64,000 nt of DNA from Paenibacillus spongiae (GTDB lineage Bacteria > Bacillota > Bacilli > Paenibacillales > Paenibacillaceae). Where the stretch lies: NCBI RefSeq assembly GCF_024734895.1, contig NZ_CP091430.1, positions 1,933,501 to 1,997,500 of the forward strand, in the 5' to 3' direction. Positions 17,582 through 25,020 of the stretch are shown here, one piece after another. The notes under the pieces were generated by a model, which ran no database searches, had not been told where the DNA came from, and was given only the letters and a program-made list of their open reading frames with translations. Position numbers and translations under genes: made by a program. How positions within the stretch are numbered: the stretch's first letter is position 1; each line of letters starts with the position of its first letter.

Positions 17582-17611
17582 TTGCCATTTCAGCCGGCGG
17601 TGCAGTACAAT
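17582..17611 (+). promoter_or_regulatory. Putative promoter of the methyltransferase/MBL pair
   Basis: TTGCCA (17582-17587), 18-nt spacer, TACAAT (17606-17611). This overlaps the upstream in-frame ATG at 17610, supporting the later start at 17658 for the gene. Confidence 0.45.
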
Positions 17612-17657
17612 GGTCAAGGAGGTTTTATTTCTATTATTTTTTGCCGGAGGTACATTC

Positions 17658-18401
17658 ATGTTGGATTGGTACAAGCGGAGCTTCGGCTCTGATTATATGA
17701 TTGTGTACAGGCACCGGAACTGGGAACAGGCCGCGCGCGAGGTGCAGCAAATGGCGGGATGGCTGGACCTGCCCGCAGATGTGCAGGTGCTGGACATTGG
17801 ATGCGGGATGGGCCGCCACGCGCTTGCGCTGGCCGAGATGGGATTCAAGGTGACGGGCATTGATCTGTCCGAGGCGCTTCTGCATGAAGCGCGCGCCCAT
17901 AACCGCGGTGGACAAGTCGAGCTCGTTCATGGCGATATGCGCCAGCTGCCGTTCGAGTCGGGACGGTTCCAAGCGACTCTAAATCTGTTTACGTCTTTTG
18001 GTTATTTCGCTGAAGAGCGGGATAACCTTGCAGTACTAAAGGAGATCCGGCGCGTGCTGGATGACGACGGCCAATACTTGATCGATTTTCTGAACCCGGT
18101 CTATACCAAGCGGCATCTCGTGCCTCACTCAGAACGTACGGACGAGGAAACAGGGCTACATATCGATGAGCGGCGCATGATAGAAGACGGCGCGGTCGTT
18201 AAGCGGATATCCATCGGACAACCGGGGGGCGACAAACGCCATTATGAGGAAAGGGTCCGGCTGTATACGCTCGATTGGTTCGGGAAGGTATTGGATGAGG
18301 CCGGTCTGACGCTTGAGCGCGTATATGGCGATTACGACGGGAGCTCGTATTCGGAGACGGAATCGAAGCGGATGATCATGATAGGGAGGATATCCCGTTG
18401 A
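17658..18401 (+). CDS. Class I SAM-dependent methyltransferase
   Basis: 247 aa. The SAM-binding motif I is VQVLDIGCGMGRHALALAEMGFKVTGIDLSE, with the post-motif acidic residue in TGIDLS and motif II region VELVHGDMRQLPF; then ATLNLFTSFGYF, the small-molecule methyltransferase pattern. Substrate unknown. Start ATG 17658 follows GGAGGT at 6-7 nt. Its stop overlaps the TTG start of the next gene by 4 bp, so the methyltransferase and the MBL hydrolase are translationally coupled and may share a pathway. Confidence 0.88.
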   Translation: MLDWYKRSFGSDYMIVYRHRNWEQAAREVQQMAGWLDLPADVQVLDIGCGMGRHALALAEMGFKVTGIDLSEALLHEARAHNRGGQVELVHGDMRQLPFESGRFQATLNLFTSFGYFAEERDNLAVLKEIRRVLDDDGQYLIDFLNPVYTKRHLVPHSERTDEETGLHIDERRMIEDGAVVKRISIGQPGGDKRHYEERVRLYTLDWFGKVLDEAGLTLERVYGDYDGSSYSETESKRMIMIGRISR

Positions 18402-19402
18402 CCGGTAACGAACAAGATAAGATGTCTGCGGTGAAGGAATGGCCGGGCGGCATTCTCCAGGTGAAAGTGCCGCTCCCCTTCTCTCTGAAATGGGTGAACA
18501 GTTATTTAATCGAAGACGATGAAGGCTATACGCTGCTTGATCCCGGTCTTCATACGCCTGAAGCGGTGAAGCTGTGGACGCAGACACTGGGAGAGAAGGG
18601 AATCGGCTTCGACGGCGTGCACACGATACTTCTCACCCACCAGCATCCGGATCATTACGGTCTTGCAGGCTGGTTTCAGCAGCGCAGTGGCGCTTCGGTG
18701 TATATGTCTTCGCAGTCTCACGAGTATGCGGTTCGTTTATGGGGGGAGGAGCGGTCGTTTGCGGCCGATTTGACGGCGCTCTATGCGCGGCATGGAATGC
18801 CGGAGCCGCTTCTGACGGACATGGTAAGCCATCTGGAGGAATTTGTCGTCCGCGTATCCCCGCAGCCCAACGTTACGTACCTGGAAGCGGGTTCGTTCGT
18901 GCAAATCGGCGGTACGGAGTGGCAGACGATCCATACGCCGGGCCATGCTCGGGGGCATCTTTGTTTGTATGCGCCTGAGCGGCGCTTGATGATTTGCGGA
19001 GATCAAGTGCTGCCCGACATCACGCCGAACATTAGCCTCGTTCCGGGGGAGGACGAGGATCCGCTGCAGCGCTTCATCGACAGCCTGGGCGAGCTGCGGA
19101 AGTACAAGGTGGAGTTGGCTTTCCCCGGGCATCGCAACCCGTTTACGGATTTCCAGGGACGGATCGATGAGCTGCTGGCGCATCACGGCCGGAGGCTTCA
19201 TTCAATCCGAGAGATGCTGGCTGATCAGCGTTATACGGGATATGAGATGTGCGAGCTGCTGTTCGGAGCGCGAATTAGCGGCAATACGCATAATTTGCGG
19301 TTTGCCATGTCGGAGACGCTGGCCCATCTGGTTCATCTGGAACGCCAAGGCCAGATCGCGGGCGAGCTTCGTGGCGGGGTTATTTCATACGGCATTGAAT
19401 AA
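18398..19402 (+). CDS. MBL-fold metallo-hydrolase
   Basis: 334 aa. Metallo-beta-lactamase fold with the two-metal motif LLTHQHPDHYGLAG (HxHxDH), the distal histidines in IHTPGHARGHLCLY and the Asp in LMICGDQVL, and a late histidine in LAFPGHRNPF. A C-terminal winged-helix-like segment (YTGYEMCELLFGARISGNTHNLRFAMSETLAHLVHLERQG) follows, as in LACTB2/glyoxalase-II-like members. Substrate unknown. The TTG start at 18398 has GGGAGGAT upstream and overlaps the preceding stop; ATG 18422 is an alternative. Confidence 0.87.
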   Translation: MTGNEQDKMSAVKEWPGGILQVKVPLPFSLKWVNSYLIEDDEGYTLLDPGLHTPEAVKLWTQTLGEKGIGFDGVHTILLTHQHPDHYGLAGWFQQRSGASVYMSSQSHEYAVRLWGEERSFAADLTALYARHGMPEPLLTDMVSHLEEFVVRVSPQPNVTYLEAGSFVQIGGTEWQTIHTPGHARGHLCLYAPERRLMICGDQVLPDITPNISLVPGEDEDPLQRFIDSLGELRKYKVELAFPGHRNPFTDFQGRIDELLAHHGRRLHSIREMLADQRYTGYEMCELLFGARISGNTHNLRFAMSETLAHLVHLERQGQIAGELRGGVISYGIE

Positions 19403-19500
19403 TTTGGGAACGGGAAACGCTTATCAAGCAAGAAAAGATACTGTTATAATATTGAAGGTTTCATCCAAGTCAATATCTTTATTTAAGGAGCAGCAAAACG

Positions 19501-20970
19501 ATGTATGTATCCCGCTCGGAAACACATCAGCAAGCTAAGAAACGAAAAGGCCGGCGCATGAAGCGGCTTCTCGCCTTGAATCTGACGATGCTCGCGGTCA
19601 TCGTCATTCTGGTTGCCGTCTGGCTTGCGTCGGGCGATACAAACAAAGGTATGCCCGGAGGAAGCGCCGACAGCGGCGCTAACTCGCCATCAGAGGGCGA
19701 GAGTCCGCCTGGCGATCCGGACGGCGCCGTAGAGCCGGATAACAACGGGACAGAGAACAACGTTACGGGCAGCAATGGCACCAACGGCGGTATAGTCGAC
19801 GGTACCGATGACGGAGGAGGCGCACAGAACCAGGACGGCCGAAAGCCCGAGCAGGAACCCGATCCGAACCCGTCACCGGATAACGATCCGGCTCCGGAGC
19901 CTGATAAGCCAACCGGCGAGGATCAGGGCACGCCGGGCAACGGTGGCTCGACGGGAAGCGATGGATCGGATGGAAGCGGCAGCGGTTCAGATGGCGGTAT
20001 CGTTCCCGATCCGCCTGTAACGGGCAAGACGATCAGGCTGTCATTCGTAGGCGATATCCTGCTGGCCGCTTCGGTTGATAAGATCATGCAGAGCAAGGGC
20101 TACGATTATCCTTACGCGAAGACGCTGCCGTTCCTGAAGGAGCCGGATTTAATGGCGGGCAATCTGGAGACGCCGATTACCTTACGCGGGGTACCGGCCC
20201 AGGACAAGCAGTTTGTATTCAAGGGATCGCCGAAATCGCTGCCGGCGCTCAAAGAAGCAGGCTTCGATGTGGTCAGCTTGGCCAACAATCATACGCTCGA
20301 TCAAGGCGTAGAAGGGCTGCTCGACACGATCGGCTATCTGGATGAGATCGGTATGCCGAACATGGGCGGCGGCAGCGACGACAAGGAAGCGTTTGAACCG
20401 GCCATTCTGGAAGCCAAAGGTATCAAAGTAGCCTATATCGGACTTTCACGCGTTCTACCGGTAGCTGAATGGAAGGCAACCAAGGATCGTGCGGGCGTTG
20501 CGGAAACGTATGATTCGACACAAGCCAAAGCGACGATCCGCAGCGCGCGGAAACAGGCGGATCTCGTCATTGTCATGGTCCACTGGGGGAAAGAGAGGAA
20601 GGACTATCCGGAGAAATACCAACAGCAGCTGGCCCGCGAGTATATCGACGCCGGCGCCGACCTAATCATTGGCAGTCATCCGCATGTGCTTCAAGGCTTC
20701 GAGCAGTATAAAGGCAAATGGATCTCATACAGCCTCGGCAATTTTATATTCAATAAAACGAAGACTCCCAAAACAGACGATACCGGCGTTCTCGATGCCG
20801 TTTGCACGAAAGAAGGCAGCTGTTCCCTTAAATTCAACCCGATGCGGTCCGTTGACTCGCAGCCGGCTCCGCTGACCGGCAATGAAGCCAAAACGCTGCT
20901 TGCTTATGTTTCGAAGATTTCAATAAACGCGCAGGTGGATTCCGAAGGAAACGTGAGGGCGAAGGAGTAG
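19501..20970 (+). CDS. CapA-family protein with N-terminal membrane anchor and long linker
   Basis: 489 aa. Residues ~20-42 (RLLALNLTMLAVIVILVAVWLASG) form a signal anchor; residues ~45-170 are a low-complexity Gly/Asp/Pro/Ser/Asn linker without hydrophobic residues; residues ~175-440 are a CapA (PGA_cap) domain: IRLSFVGDILLA, LMAGNLETPIT, VVSLANNHTLDQGVEGLLDTI, VIVMVHWGKERKDYP, LIIGSHPHVLQG. CapA proteins take part in poly-gamma-glutamate capsule synthesis in Bacillus, but no capBC genes are nearby, so the role is unproven; the domain is metallophosphoesterase-like and would act outside the membrane. AAGGAG lies 10 nt before ATG. The GDPD gene starts 6 bp downstream. Confidence 0.88.
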   Translation: MYVSRSETHQQAKKRKGRRMKRLLALNLTMLAVIVILVAVWLASGDTNKGMPGGSADSGANSPSEGESPPGDPDGAVEPDNNGTENNVTGSNGTNGGIVDGTDDGGGAQNQDGRKPEQEPDPNPSPDNDPAPEPDKPTGEDQGTPGNGGSTGSDGSDGSGSGSDGGIVPDPPVTGKTIRLSFVGDILLAASVDKIMQSKGYDYPYAKTLPFLKEPDLMAGNLETPITLRGVPAQDKQFVFKGSPKSLPALKEAGFDVVSLANNHTLDQGVEGLLDTIGYLDEIGMPNMGGGSDDKEAFEPAILEAKGIKVAYIGLSRVLPVAEWKATKDRAGVAETYDSTQAKATIRSARKQADLVIVMVHWGKERKDYPEKYQQQLAREYIDAGADLIIGSHPHVLQGFEQYKGKWISYSLGNFIFNKTKTPKTDDTGVLDAVCTKEGSCSLKFNPMRSVDSQPAPLTGNEAKTLLAYVSKISINAQVDSEGNVRAKE

Positions 20971-20976
20971 ATACGG

Positions 20977-21708
20977 ATGGATCATGCGTGTGTTGCCCAT
21001 CGGGGCGCATCCGGGCTCGCACCGGAGAATACGATGGCTGCGTTCAACAAAGCGATGGCATTCCCGTTTGTGCAATGGATCGAGCTCGACGTGCAGCTGT
21101 CCAAGGATGGCGTGCCGGTCGTTATTCATGACGATACGCTGAAGAGAACGACGAACGGAACGGGCCGCGTCGCCGATTTCTCCGCATACGAGCTGAAACG
21201 CTTCGACGCCGGATCCAAATTCGGCAAGCCCTTTGCCGGCGAAGGCATTCCGACGCTGGAGAAGGTGCTCGACGAAACCATCGGCCGTTGCCGGCTGAAT
21301 ATCGAGCTCAAGACGTACGGCGGCCGATATCCGGACCTGGAGAAGCGCGTTGTCGACCTGATCCACTCGAAAGGGCTGCAGTATGATTCCGTTATTACGT
21401 CCTTCGACGCCGAAGCGCTGCGCAGGGTAAGGCAGCTTTCGGGCGACATTCGCACCGGACTTATAACCGACGCCTCTCCGTCAATGCTCGCAGCAGAGCT
21501 GAAGCGGCTGGACGCGTCATTTTTATCGCTCGGCTATTCGAAGGTGACGCCTGTCTTAATGGCCGCTATGCGTGCCGCCAGCATCGAGGTGATGGCATGG
21601 ACCGTGAACGATATCGCAACGATGAAGCGGATCGCGGCTATCGATCCCGCGGTGATGATCTGCACCAACTATCCAGACCGCTTCGGACAGGCTTTCTTGA
21701 CAAGCTGA
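20977..21708 (+). CDS. Glycerophosphodiester phosphodiesterase
   Basis: 243 aa, cytoplasmic (no signal peptide). Hydrolyses glycerophosphodiesters to glycerol-3-phosphate and an alcohol. GDPD motifs: CVAHRGASGLAPENTMAAF (catalytic His/Arg), WIELDVQLSKDGVPVVIHDDTLKRTTNG (metal-binding Glu/Asp and second His), LNIELKTYG, and the C-terminal VMAWTVND. Full length for the UgpQ type. GAAGGAG precedes the ATG, 6 bp after the CapA stop, so both are likely co-transcribed. Confidence 0.93.
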   Translation: MDHACVAHRGASGLAPENTMAAFNKAMAFPFVQWIELDVQLSKDGVPVVIHDDTLKRTTNGTGRVADFSAYELKRFDAGSKFGKPFAGEGIPTLEKVLDETIGRCRLNIELKTYGGRYPDLEKRVVDLIHSKGLQYDSVITSFDAEALRRVRQLSGDIRTGLITDASPSMLAAELKRLDASFLSLGYSKVTPVLMAAMRAASIEVMAWTVNDIATMKRIAAIDPAVMICTNYPDRFGQAFLTS

Positions 21709-21713
21709 AGAGC

Positions 21714-21754
21714 GAAACCGGCGTTCCCTTCCTAGGGAACGCCGGTTTCTTTCT
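21714..21754 (+). terminator. Terminator after the CapA-GDPD operon
   Basis: Perfect 15-bp stem GAAACCGGCGTTCCC / GGGAACGCCGGTTTC with a 6-nt loop, followed by TTTCT. Confidence 0.88.
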
Positions 21755-21787
21755 ACTGCCCATAGTCCTCGTACCGCTCGCTTATCT

Positions 21788-22135
21788 TCAGCATCTGGGC
21801 AGCTGCTTCATAAGCACGTCGACGAGGCAGGGAATCGAATGAGAGCCGACGATACCGGTATTCAGGGGGATGCGAATTTCGTTGACGCCATGCGCGACAG
21901 TGGTGAACAGCTCGTTATCGATGTGATCGATCATCCAGACGGTGCATCGGTCCGCCAGGATGATTTCTCTTCCCATGTTCGCCATTAATAGAAGCACGCT
22001 GTGTAAATTTCGCTCATTGGCTATTTTGGCGGTATAATCAAATATAATTCGCAGCAGCCGCTCGGGAGAGCGGTCACCCCGATCCTTCGCTTCTATTTCG
22101 AGGAAAAGGAATGTATTCACCGTTAAAGACGGCAT
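21788..22135 (-). pseudogene. Truncated GAF-domain protein (probable pseudogene)
   Basis: The frame from ATG 22135 encodes ~115 aa starting MPSLTVNTFLFLEIEAKDRG and containing the first two-thirds of a GAF domain (LLLMANMGREIILADRCTVWMIDHIDNELFTTVAHGVNEIRIPLNTGIVG). After GIVG, where GAF domains normally continue with AxxV.., the sequence breaks off into unrelated residues and a stop; another frame then reads a plausible C-terminus (AYEAAAQMLKISERYEDYGQ). There is no Shine-Dalgarno before the ATG. GAF proteins of this layout usually belong to c-di-GMP or HD-GYP sensors. I read it as an internally deleted, frameshifted remnant. Confidence 0.6.
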
Positions 22136-22181
22136 ATTGCGTTTTTCTAGAGACGATTCTATTAGGAGGTACAGATTAGCT

Positions 22182-23015
22182 ATGATTGGCTGGATAGAGG
22201 AATGGTGGCTTCGGCTTGCAGCCGGATTGCTTGGCAGCGGACTCATCGCTTGGGGGGCGTACCGGATGCGTTCTTTATCGGGATCCGGAGCGGTCTCGGC
22301 GGTCCTGATGGGGACGGCCTTCGTAACCTTGGGGAGTCCGGTCTGGTTCGGCGTATTAATTGCGTTCTTCGTTTCATCCTCCCTATGGTCCAAGTGGAAG
22401 CGCCGGAATAGGCAGAAGCAGAAGGCGGAGACGAATTATGCGAAAAGCGGACGCCGCGATGCAAGCCAGGTATGGGCCAATGGCGGGCTGGGGCTGGCTC
22501 TATGCGCGCTGCATGCGATATGGCCCCATGAAGGCTGGCTCTATGCGTTCGTAGGCGTAATGGGCGCCGTGAACGCCGATACATGGGCAACTGAAATCGG
22601 CGCGCTCAGCCGTAGCGCACCGCGCTCGCTGCTGAGCGGCAGACGCGTGCCGCCGGGGACGAGCGGCGGCGTAACCGCGCTTGGCAGCGCGGCCGCTTTG
22701 GGCGGCGCCGCCTTTATCGGCGGCATTGCGGCGCTGCTTACCGCTTCTGAGCCGCCGGACGCGGCATGGCTGATTGCCGCCGCCGCTGTGGCGGGGACGG
22801 CCGGCGCCTTCATCGACTCCGTGCTCGGCGCTGCAGTCCAGGCGATGTTTCGCTGCCGAATCTGCGGGTGCGAGACGGAACGGACCCATCATTGCGGCGA
22901 GAAGGCGGAGCCGCTCCGCGGACTGGCCTGGATGAGCAACGATGCCGTGAATATGCTGTCGTCCGCAGCAGCCGGTTTGCTCGGCTGGGGCATCGGCATG
23001 ATGGCAGGAGGCTGA
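22182..23015 (+). CDS. DUF92 family integral membrane protein
   Basis: 277 aa, about six hydrophobic segments. The family (TIGR00297) includes plant VTE6 phytyl-phosphate kinase; the bacterial role is not settled. Conserved blocks: SGAVSAVLMGTAFVTLG, SSSLWSKWKR, the Asn-Gly motif RRDASQVWANGGLG, MGAVNADTWATEIGALS, PRSLLSGRRVPPGTSGGVTALGSAAALGG and DSVLGAAVQAMFRCRICGCETERTHHCG with a Cys/His cluster. Start set at ATG 22182 with AGGAGGT about 12 nt upstream (long spacing). Monocistronic, with a terminator after it. Confidence 0.85.
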   Translation: MIGWIEEWWLRLAAGLLGSGLIAWGAYRMRSLSGSGAVSAVLMGTAFVTLGSPVWFGVLIAFFVSSSLWSKWKRRNRQKQKAETNYAKSGRRDASQVWANGGLGLALCALHAIWPHEGWLYAFVGVMGAVNADTWATEIGALSRSAPRSLLSGRRVPPGTSGGVTALGSAAALGGAAFIGGIAALLTASEPPDAAWLIAAAAVAGTAGAFIDSVLGAAVQAMFRCRICGCETERTHHCGEKAEPLRGLAWMSNDAVNMLSSAAAGLLGWGIGMMAGG

Positions 23016-23044
23016 CGTGTTTATGAACCGGCCTCTAATTCGCG

Positions 23045-23088
23045 AAAGACTGCTGGAATCTTCCTCTGGGAGAGTCGGCAGTCTTTTT
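23045..23088 (+). terminator. Terminator after the DUF92 gene
   Basis: AAAGACTGC / GCAGTCTTT stem with a ~24-nt loop and a TTTTT run. Confidence 0.75.
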
Positions 23089-23242
23089 GCTATACAGAGA
23101 TTCAAATATCTGGTATGAATAAGGGATGAAATATGAGAACATATAGTTGACAGCGCATTCATCGGCTAGTATTCTAACTCTGATAAAGGCTTCTTGAATT
23201 GGATGAAATGTAAAAAGTTGATAGAAAGGAGATTGACCGCCC

Positions 23243-23962
23243 GTGACGATTCAAACGGCAGCTTCGTTCCCGAGTACCGAACCGATTCTGAGGACAGTCG
23301 GCGTGAAGAAAGTATTCGGACGGGGCGATACGGCTGTTACCGCGCTGAAGAACATTAATCTGGAAATCGCCCGCGGGACGATGGTCGCGCTTAAAGGACG
23401 CTCCGGTTCAGGAAAGACGACGCTGCTTAATTTGTTGGCTGCGCTGGATCAGCCGACGGAAGGTCAGGTTTTCTTTAACGGACTCGAAATATCCCGCTTG
23501 AGCGAGAAACGGCGCAGTGCATGGAGGCGCTCTCAAATTGGACTGGTCTTTCAGGCCTACGGTCTAGTTCCTTTAATGTCCGCTTACGAGAATGTGGAGT
23601 TCGGATTGCGAATCGCAGAAGCGGACAAGAAGCTGAACAAGGAACGCGCCGAACGGGCGTTGGAATGGGTCGGGATGAAGCCGCGGATGAAGCATCGTCC
23701 GCCGGAGCTCTCAGGCGGCGAGCAGCAGCGCGTGGCAATCGCACGGGCCATCGCTCATGAGCCGGTGCTTCTCCTGGCGGACGAACCGACGGCCGAGCTG
23801 GACAGCCGGATGGGACTGCAGGTGATTAGAGTGTTCCGCGATCTGGTGGAACGGCTTGGAATGACCGTCGTCATGACAACGCATGATCCGGAAATTATGG
23901 AAATCGTGGATCACGTCATAGCATTGGAGGATGGGCATATTGTCATACAACCAAACCCGTAA
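23243..23962 (+). CDS. ABC transporter ATP-binding protein (MacB/LolD type), first ATPase of the exporter
   Basis: 239 aa. Walker A GRSGSGKTT (res. 52-60), Q-loop VFQAYGLVP, signature LSGGEQQR (~157-163), Walker [13 protein letters not shown] (~177-187), H-loop TTHDPE. This is the ATPase type paired with FtsX/MacB permeases for export or extraction of lipids, lipoproteins or antimicrobials. GTG start at 23243 has AAAGGAG 14 nt upstream (long but only candidate). First gene of a four-gene operon: ATPase, membrane-fusion lipoprotein, permease, second ATPase. Substrate unknown; no two-component system is adjacent. Confidence 0.9.
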   Translation: MTIQTAASFPSTEPILRTVGVKKVFGRGDTAVTALKNINLEIARGTMVALKGRSGSGKTTLLNLLAALDQPTEGQVFFNGLEISRLSEKRRSAWRRSQIGLVFQAYGLVPLMSAYENVEFGLRIAEADKKLNKERAERALEWVGMKPRMKHRPPELSGGEQQRVAIARAIAHEPVLLLADEPTAELDSRMGLQVIRVFRDLVERLGMTVVMTTHDPEIMEIVDHVIALEDGHIVIQPNP

Positions 23963-24980
23963 AGGCCATCGGGCGCTGCTCGCCGGTACAGTCATAACGA
24001 TCGCCTCGCTCCTTGGAGGCTGCTCGCTGCTGCCGCAAGGAGAACAGACGCTGAAGCCGCCCCTGATTAAGCCGGCCCAAGAGAAGATTGATGCCGTGGA
24101 GGTCAAGAAAGGGAAGATCGAACGGGTCTTTTTTGGAACCGCCGTGATTGCCTCCAGCCAGGTTGTCCCCGTTTTCTACAAAGATTCGGGCGGTCGGTTG
24201 AAGGATGTATATGTGACGCAGGGTGAGAAGGTGAAAGCCGGTCAATTGATTGCCGAGCTCGAGACCGGCAATTTGAATATGCAGATTGAGCTGCAGAAGC
24301 TGAACGTCGAGCGAATGCAGATCGAGTATAACCGGGTAAGGCGCGCGCAAGCGGACGAGAATGAAATCCGCTTGAAGCAAATTGACCTGGAGCGGGAGAC
24401 CATTCAGCTGGATGCGCTGCAAAAACAATACAACGCTTCGCGTTTGGTCGCTCCGATCGGCGGCGTCATTACGTTTTTGGACGAGATTCATTCCGGCGAC
24501 GGTGTAACCGGTTACAGGCCGATTGTGAACATTGCCGATCCGAATGAGCTGTATCTCGTGTTCGAATCGGAGGATAAGAAGGATATTTCGCCGATCCAAA
24601 TCAATATGGATGTGGAAGTGTCGATCAAGAAAGAGAAGCTGAAGGGGAAAGTGATTCAATCTCCTTCGGGTGCTCCGCTCGCGGAAAACCCGGAGCAGGC
24701 CGAGCGCAATTCCAAGCGGCTGCTTGTCAGCTTCGATCCGGGGAAGCTGGAGATCGAGATGGGCCAAAGCGCGGATCTTAGGATCGTTCTGGAGAGGCAG
24801 GAGGGCGTTATTGTCATACCGCGCAGCGGACTTCGTACATATATGGGGCGTAATTACGTTCAGGTGCTCGACGGAGAGCGCCGCAAAGAAGTGGATGTGG
24901 AGCCTGGCGTCATGACTTCAACCGAGGTGGAAATCAGAGCGGGGCTGGAGCCTGGCCAGAAGGTTATCTTAAACAATTAG
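23940..24980 (+). CDS. HlyD/MacA-type membrane-fusion lipoprotein
   Basis: 346 aa. Lipoprotein signal ending in LLGGC (Cys ~28), so anchored on the outer face of the membrane. Then a barrel-sandwich lipoyl-like domain split by a coiled-coil hairpin: KDVYVTQGEKVKAGQLIAELE, helices NLNMQIELQKLNVERMQIEY... through LERETIQLDALQKQYNASRL, and VAPIGGVITFLDEIHSGDGV; a beta-barrel with VIPRSGLRTYMG follows. TTG 23940 is preferred because GGAGG (23926-23930) lies 9 nt before it; the in-frame ATG 23931 directly abuts that site. Overlaps the ATPase gene. Adaptor for the FtsX-type permease downstream. Confidence 0.87.
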   Translation: MSYNQTRKGHRALLAGTVITIASLLGGCSLLPQGEQTLKPPLIKPAQEKIDAVEVKKGKIERVFFGTAVIASSQVVPVFYKDSGGRLKDVYVTQGEKVKAGQLIAELETGNLNMQIELQKLNVERMQIEYNRVRRAQADENEIRLKQIDLERETIQLDALQKQYNASRLVAPIGGVITFLDEIHSGDGVTGYRPIVNIADPNELYLVFESEDKKDISPIQINMDVEVSIKKEKLKGKVIQSPSGAPLAENPEQAERNSKRLLVSFDPGKLEIEMGQSADLRIVLERQEGVIVIPRSGLRTYMGRNYVQVLDGERRKEVDVEPGVMTSTEVEIRAGLEPGQKVILNN

Positions 24981-25020
24981 TTTCGTCATTGGGTGATGGA
25001 AGGGATAAAGAGGTGAAACG

